From the NCBI RefSeq assembly GCF_032854445.1, contig NC_088301.1, forward strand, positions 41,535,116 to 41,599,115: a stretch of 64,000 nt of DNA. The letters run 5' to 3'. How positions within the stretch are numbered: the first letter of the stretch is position 1; each line of letters opens with the position of its first letter. Positions 61,401-64,000 of this stretch are shown here, piece after piece. The notes beneath the pieces are model-generated. The model did not search any database, was not told the DNA's origin, and saw nothing but the letters and a program-made list of their open reading frames with translations. Position numbers and translations under genes: made by a program. This stretch comes from Liolophura sinensis (Eukaryota; Mollusca; Polyplacophora; Chitonida; Chitonidae).

Positions 61401-63848
61401 TGCATTAAGCAAAGTTAATTGACCATGCTTGACCTAACCTATGTAAAGTCGGAAATTTTCAAGACATTGCTCTGTGCAAGGGATTGCCCCGATCAATTGC
61501 CGCTTGTGGTGTCTTTTACAAAACCACCATGTAAAGCTTTTGAAAGTCTTCAACTTTTACACTTGTGTCAAAATGTTGTTTAGTTTGACTATATGCATGT
61601 AGCGAGTATGTCTGAAAATATACGCTCAAATTGTTTTACGAGTTCGCACATTATCCACGATGATAATGTAGTCATATATGTTCCATACATAAACGAATGA
61701 AGGGAGATAACAACGGAGATGAGTTGACTGAGGTCACATGTGCGACAGTTTAATAAAAGGATGCAATCTTTGAAATAAGATTACATCCGACATTGAATAT
61801 ACAGTTACTATGAAATTCAAATCAACATTAATACAACTACATTATACAAAATTCAGTTTGGATAGTAATAATGTGATTTGAAAATTATCAAAGAATTCTG
61901 TAATATTGGAATGTCGCATTTGCCAGAAAGAGGGGCTGAACCACCATCCCCATAAGGCCTCCTAGTGCAGTAGGGTTGACATAGAAGGTGGAGGAAGGGT
62001 TGGTGGAGGTCAATATTTGAACAAAGGACATGTTATTGCAATCTTGACAATTGAACGAATGGGGAGTGATGAGGGACCCGTATGAGGGTCACTTGCCCTG
62101 CTTTTGTGTGTTGTCACACAAAGTCGATTTCAGGAAGCTGAAATCACTGATTTAAAAAGCCTTAAGCGCCAGATTTGTATGCATTCTAACTTCTAACATT
62201 CCTTATTCAATTCATGATTTTCGTATTAGTGAAGGATCACCAGTGCGAGATGTAGAAATAGACAATGCATCAGGATTTCTATAACTTGCTTTTCAGTATT
62301 GCGACAAGGGCAGAAAGATACTTTGTGGCACTGATCTATTTTTGATATTAACGCTATCTCAAGAGACTTGTAGTCTTGTTAATTGCTGATGATTCAGTTA
62401 TACCATCTCGTCTTTTATTTCCAGGGTGCGATGCGAGCTACTGCTACTTTTCCTACTACTACTCCTATTACTACTGTTATTACTACTACTCTTACTCACT
62501 GGCGTAAGTATATATGCATGTCTCTTTCCACTACAATGCCGGCCGTATGCGTGAAATATCCATGAGTACGGCGTAAGATTTATTTATATATTTATTTGAT
62601 TGGTGTTTTACGCCGTACTCAAGAATATTTCACTTAAACGACGGTGGCCAGCCCGGGGGAAACCCACGACCATCCGCAGGTTGCTGGCAGACCTTCCCAC
62701 GTACGACCGGAGAGGAAGACAGCATGAGCTGGACTTGAACTCACAGCGATCGCATTGGTGAGAGACTCCTGGGTCATTACGCTGCGCTAGAGCGCTAACC
62801 AGCTGAGCCACGGAGGCGTAAGATACCAATGAAATAAATAAATAAATGTATATGCATGTTTGCATATTCTTTCCATTACAAATAACCTTAAGTTCAACGA
62901 TTTTTTTAAGAACTAAAGAAAGCCTCAATGCAATGAGTTTATACACAATCCGAAATTGTGTATATGAAAGCTGGCTAATTAAGTTGAAAATAGGCCGTTC
63001 TTTATTTTGCTTTTGAATTCGTAGCTCGAATTAGGTACTTGCAACTAATGCAGGCCGTTAATGCTTAATGGATTTTTGTATGTGCGAAATTTAAAAAAAA
63101 ATCACTTGCTGGAGTACGGCGTAAAACACCAATCAAAATAAATAAATAAATAAATACTTGTATGAGTCATTCTGTTTCTATTTCAGTGGTGGCACCATTG
63201 CTGGCATTGTGATCGGCTGCATTGTGTTTGTGGGGTTGTGTATTGCTGCCTGTGTGGTTTGCTGCATTAAAGCTACATCGAACTCTTCCCGAGGCACTGT
63301 TGTCAGGAACCCAAACATGGCCGGCAACGTAGCTGTTGTCACCACAAGTAAAGCAACATTTTTACGCTTCTGTTGCAAATATTATTTACACCTTCAGTAA
63401 ACTCTGTTGTCCAAATTAAAATGCAAAATGCATAGTTTACAAAAACAGCATAAGTTTGCTTAGTTTGTCTGAACAAGCCTCTTGAAAGTGTTTAAAATGG
63501 CTTAAAACAATCGATAAAAACACAAAACTAAAAACTAGGCGATAGCCTCTGGTCATCAAACTTCCCACCACCTTTCCTTCTCGCAAATAAGTAGACAGTC
63601 ATATTTCTAATGAATGAAACGCGATAGTCTGTTTATGCAACAAATACAACAAATTCTTCTTTCTCTTCTGCACAGCTGCTGCCCAACAGGGCTATGCAAT
63701 GCAAGGTTACACCCAACCTCCACCTGCATACGGCGCCTATCCGAACTACCCTGCGCCAGCATACCCGCCACCAGGAGCTGTGCCTACTTCCGGACTTCCT
63801 CCATCTTACCCCAACAGTGGCCCACCCAAACCGCCAACATTGGGTTGA
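55432..63848 (+). CDS. CYYR1-like Tyr-rich type-I membrane protein with PPxY tail, four exons, complete
   Basis: Exons 55432-55495, 62425-62503, 63187-63347 and 63676-63848 join in phases 1, 2, 1 to give 158 residues and TGA. Exon 1 encodes a signal peptide (MANLVSQMTLVLLSLLIKG). Exon 2 is a very short ectodomain, residues 22-48: GCDASYCYFSYYYSYYYCYY... It is mostly Tyr, with only three Cys (23, 28, 39) and no CC pair, and is made of near-repeated TAC/TAT triplets. Exon 3 encodes the TM helix (about 51-75, IAGIVIGCIVFVGLCIAACV) with a CC just inside the membrane. Exon 4 is a Pro/Tyr-rich tail with two PPxY motifs, PPAY (117-120) and PPSY (143-146), which in this superfamily recruit WW-domain proteins such as NEDD4-type ligases. 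The layout matches vertebrate CYYR1 and the neighbouring minus-strand paralogue. Intron 1 is 6.9 kb; a further phase-1 cassette exon with the missing cysteines cannot be excluded. Confidence 0.8.
55496..62424. other. 6.9-kb first intron of the CYYR1-like gene
   Basis: No convincing exon or RNA gene was seen. It holds a 30-bp tandem repeat between C and G homopolymers (59199-59405) and a 20-base A-rich run near 60579-60600. Open frames at 55977-56309 and 58223-58662 have no recognisable homology. Confidence 0.45.
59209..59291 (+). repeat. 30-bp tandem repeat, 2.8 copies
   Basis: Unit GCACCATGGATTAAGCAGAA + TTGTCCCCTA, repeated with few changes. It is preceded by a run of 10-11 C and followed about 100 bases later by 14 G (59392-59405). 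Confidence 0.85.
62524..62848 (+). mobile_element. Outer SINE fragment (family 1), split by a second SINE
   Basis: The left part (CACTACAATGCCGGCCG ... GAGTACGGCGTAAGAT) and the right part (GTAAGATACCAATGAAATAA followed by ATAAATAAATG) together make the tail half of a plus-strand SINE. It begins about 20 bases into intron 2 of the CYYR1-like gene. The inserted element occupies 62580-62814. Confidence 0.8.
62580..62814 (-). mobile_element. Inner SINE (family 1), near full length, minus orientation
   Basis: Runs from the tail (TTATTTGATTGGTGTTTTAC) to the tRNA-like head (on the plus strand GCTAACCAGCTGAGCCACGG). It is flanked by the 10-bp duplication GGCGTAAGAT at 62570-62579 and 62815-62824, which is sequence of the outer SINE. 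The body lacks a short piece (CATTATGGTGGGAGGAAACC region). It is one of the younger-looking copies. Confidence 0.9.
63107..63158 (+). mobile_element. SINE (family 1) tail fragment, immediately before exon 3
   Basis: Only the 3' end remains: GGAGTACGGCGTAAAACACC, AATCAAAATAAATAAATAAA. It ends about 30 bases before the exon 3 acceptor at 63186 of the CYYR1-like gene, so it sits where the branch point and polypyrimidine tract would be expected. Confidence 0.8.
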
Positions 63849-64000
63849 TGGGTGACTGGGATCAGCGTGTGTGCTTCTCTGTACACATAACTGCTCACTT
63901 ACGATGTTTAAACGTGTTGAATACAAGATATACCAAAACTTATGCTTATGCAGTCTATTATTATTTCTGCGTCCTTCGATGAGTCACCCGCTTTCTTGCT

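Overview
The window is AT-rich, intron-rich animal nuclear DNA. Several kinds of evidence point to a lophotrochozoan, most likely a bivalve or other mollusc, with a brachiopod not excluded: exons spliced with GT..AG introns, metazoan-specific genes (CRADD, ACAD9, a NEK kinase, Shisa/CYYR-like proteins), and many copies of a tRNA-derived SINE ending in a GTAAAACACCAATCAAATAA-type tail that I know from molluscan genomes. The species cannot be named from sequence alone. No virus-like element or LTR element was recognised.

Layout. At 0.95-5.6 kb (+) lies a complete five-exon ribosomal protein eL20 gene (RPL18A) with a 5'TOP start. At 8.9-10.06 kb (-) lies a complete two-exon CARD + death-domain adaptor (CRADD/RAIDD). 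It sits head to head, 1.0 kb apart, with an 18-exon ACAD9 gene (+, 11.08-22.81 kb), whose joined exons give 648 codons without a break. At 26.8-35.3 kb (+) lies a 16-exon NEK-family kinase (NEK4-like). Its splice phases fit throughout, but it carries three apparent single-base indels, two of them in the kinase domain.

From 37.8 kb to the right edge the window holds a cluster of small type-I membrane protein genes of the Shisa/CYYR1 kind (STMC6 superfamily). One is complete on the minus strand (49.50-53.17 kb, 193 codons, ectodomain C-x20-C-x2-CC-x7-CC). One is complete on the plus strand (55.43-63.85 kb, 158 codons, Tyr-rich ectodomain, two PPxY motifs). A third is partial on the minus strand (38.68-39.71 kb), and there is a possible fourth TM exon on the plus strand (37.88-38.08 kb). 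All the TM exons start in phase 2, and the two complete genes share the phase pattern 1-2-1, as expected for paralogues.

The most unusual structure is a 3 kb tandem array (46.5-49.5 kb). About 19 copies of a 109-bp unit, itself a dimer of diverged ~54-bp monomers and partly re-duplicated as a 763-bp (7 x 109) block, grade rightwards into old diverged monomers. Those monomers run into the last coding exon of the minus-strand Shisa-like gene. Read on the minus strand they encode Ser/Thr/Asn-rich repeats of 16-18 residues in the same frame as the gene's tail, so the satellite probably arose from the gene's own coding repeat.

Dispersed repeats include at least seven copies or pieces of one SINE family (one nested in another, with target-site duplication), three copies or pieces of a second SINE-like family, a three-copy MITE family with TACCCTAAATGACC ends and TA target sites that I do not recognise, other inverted-repeat elements and a ~52-bp minisatellite.
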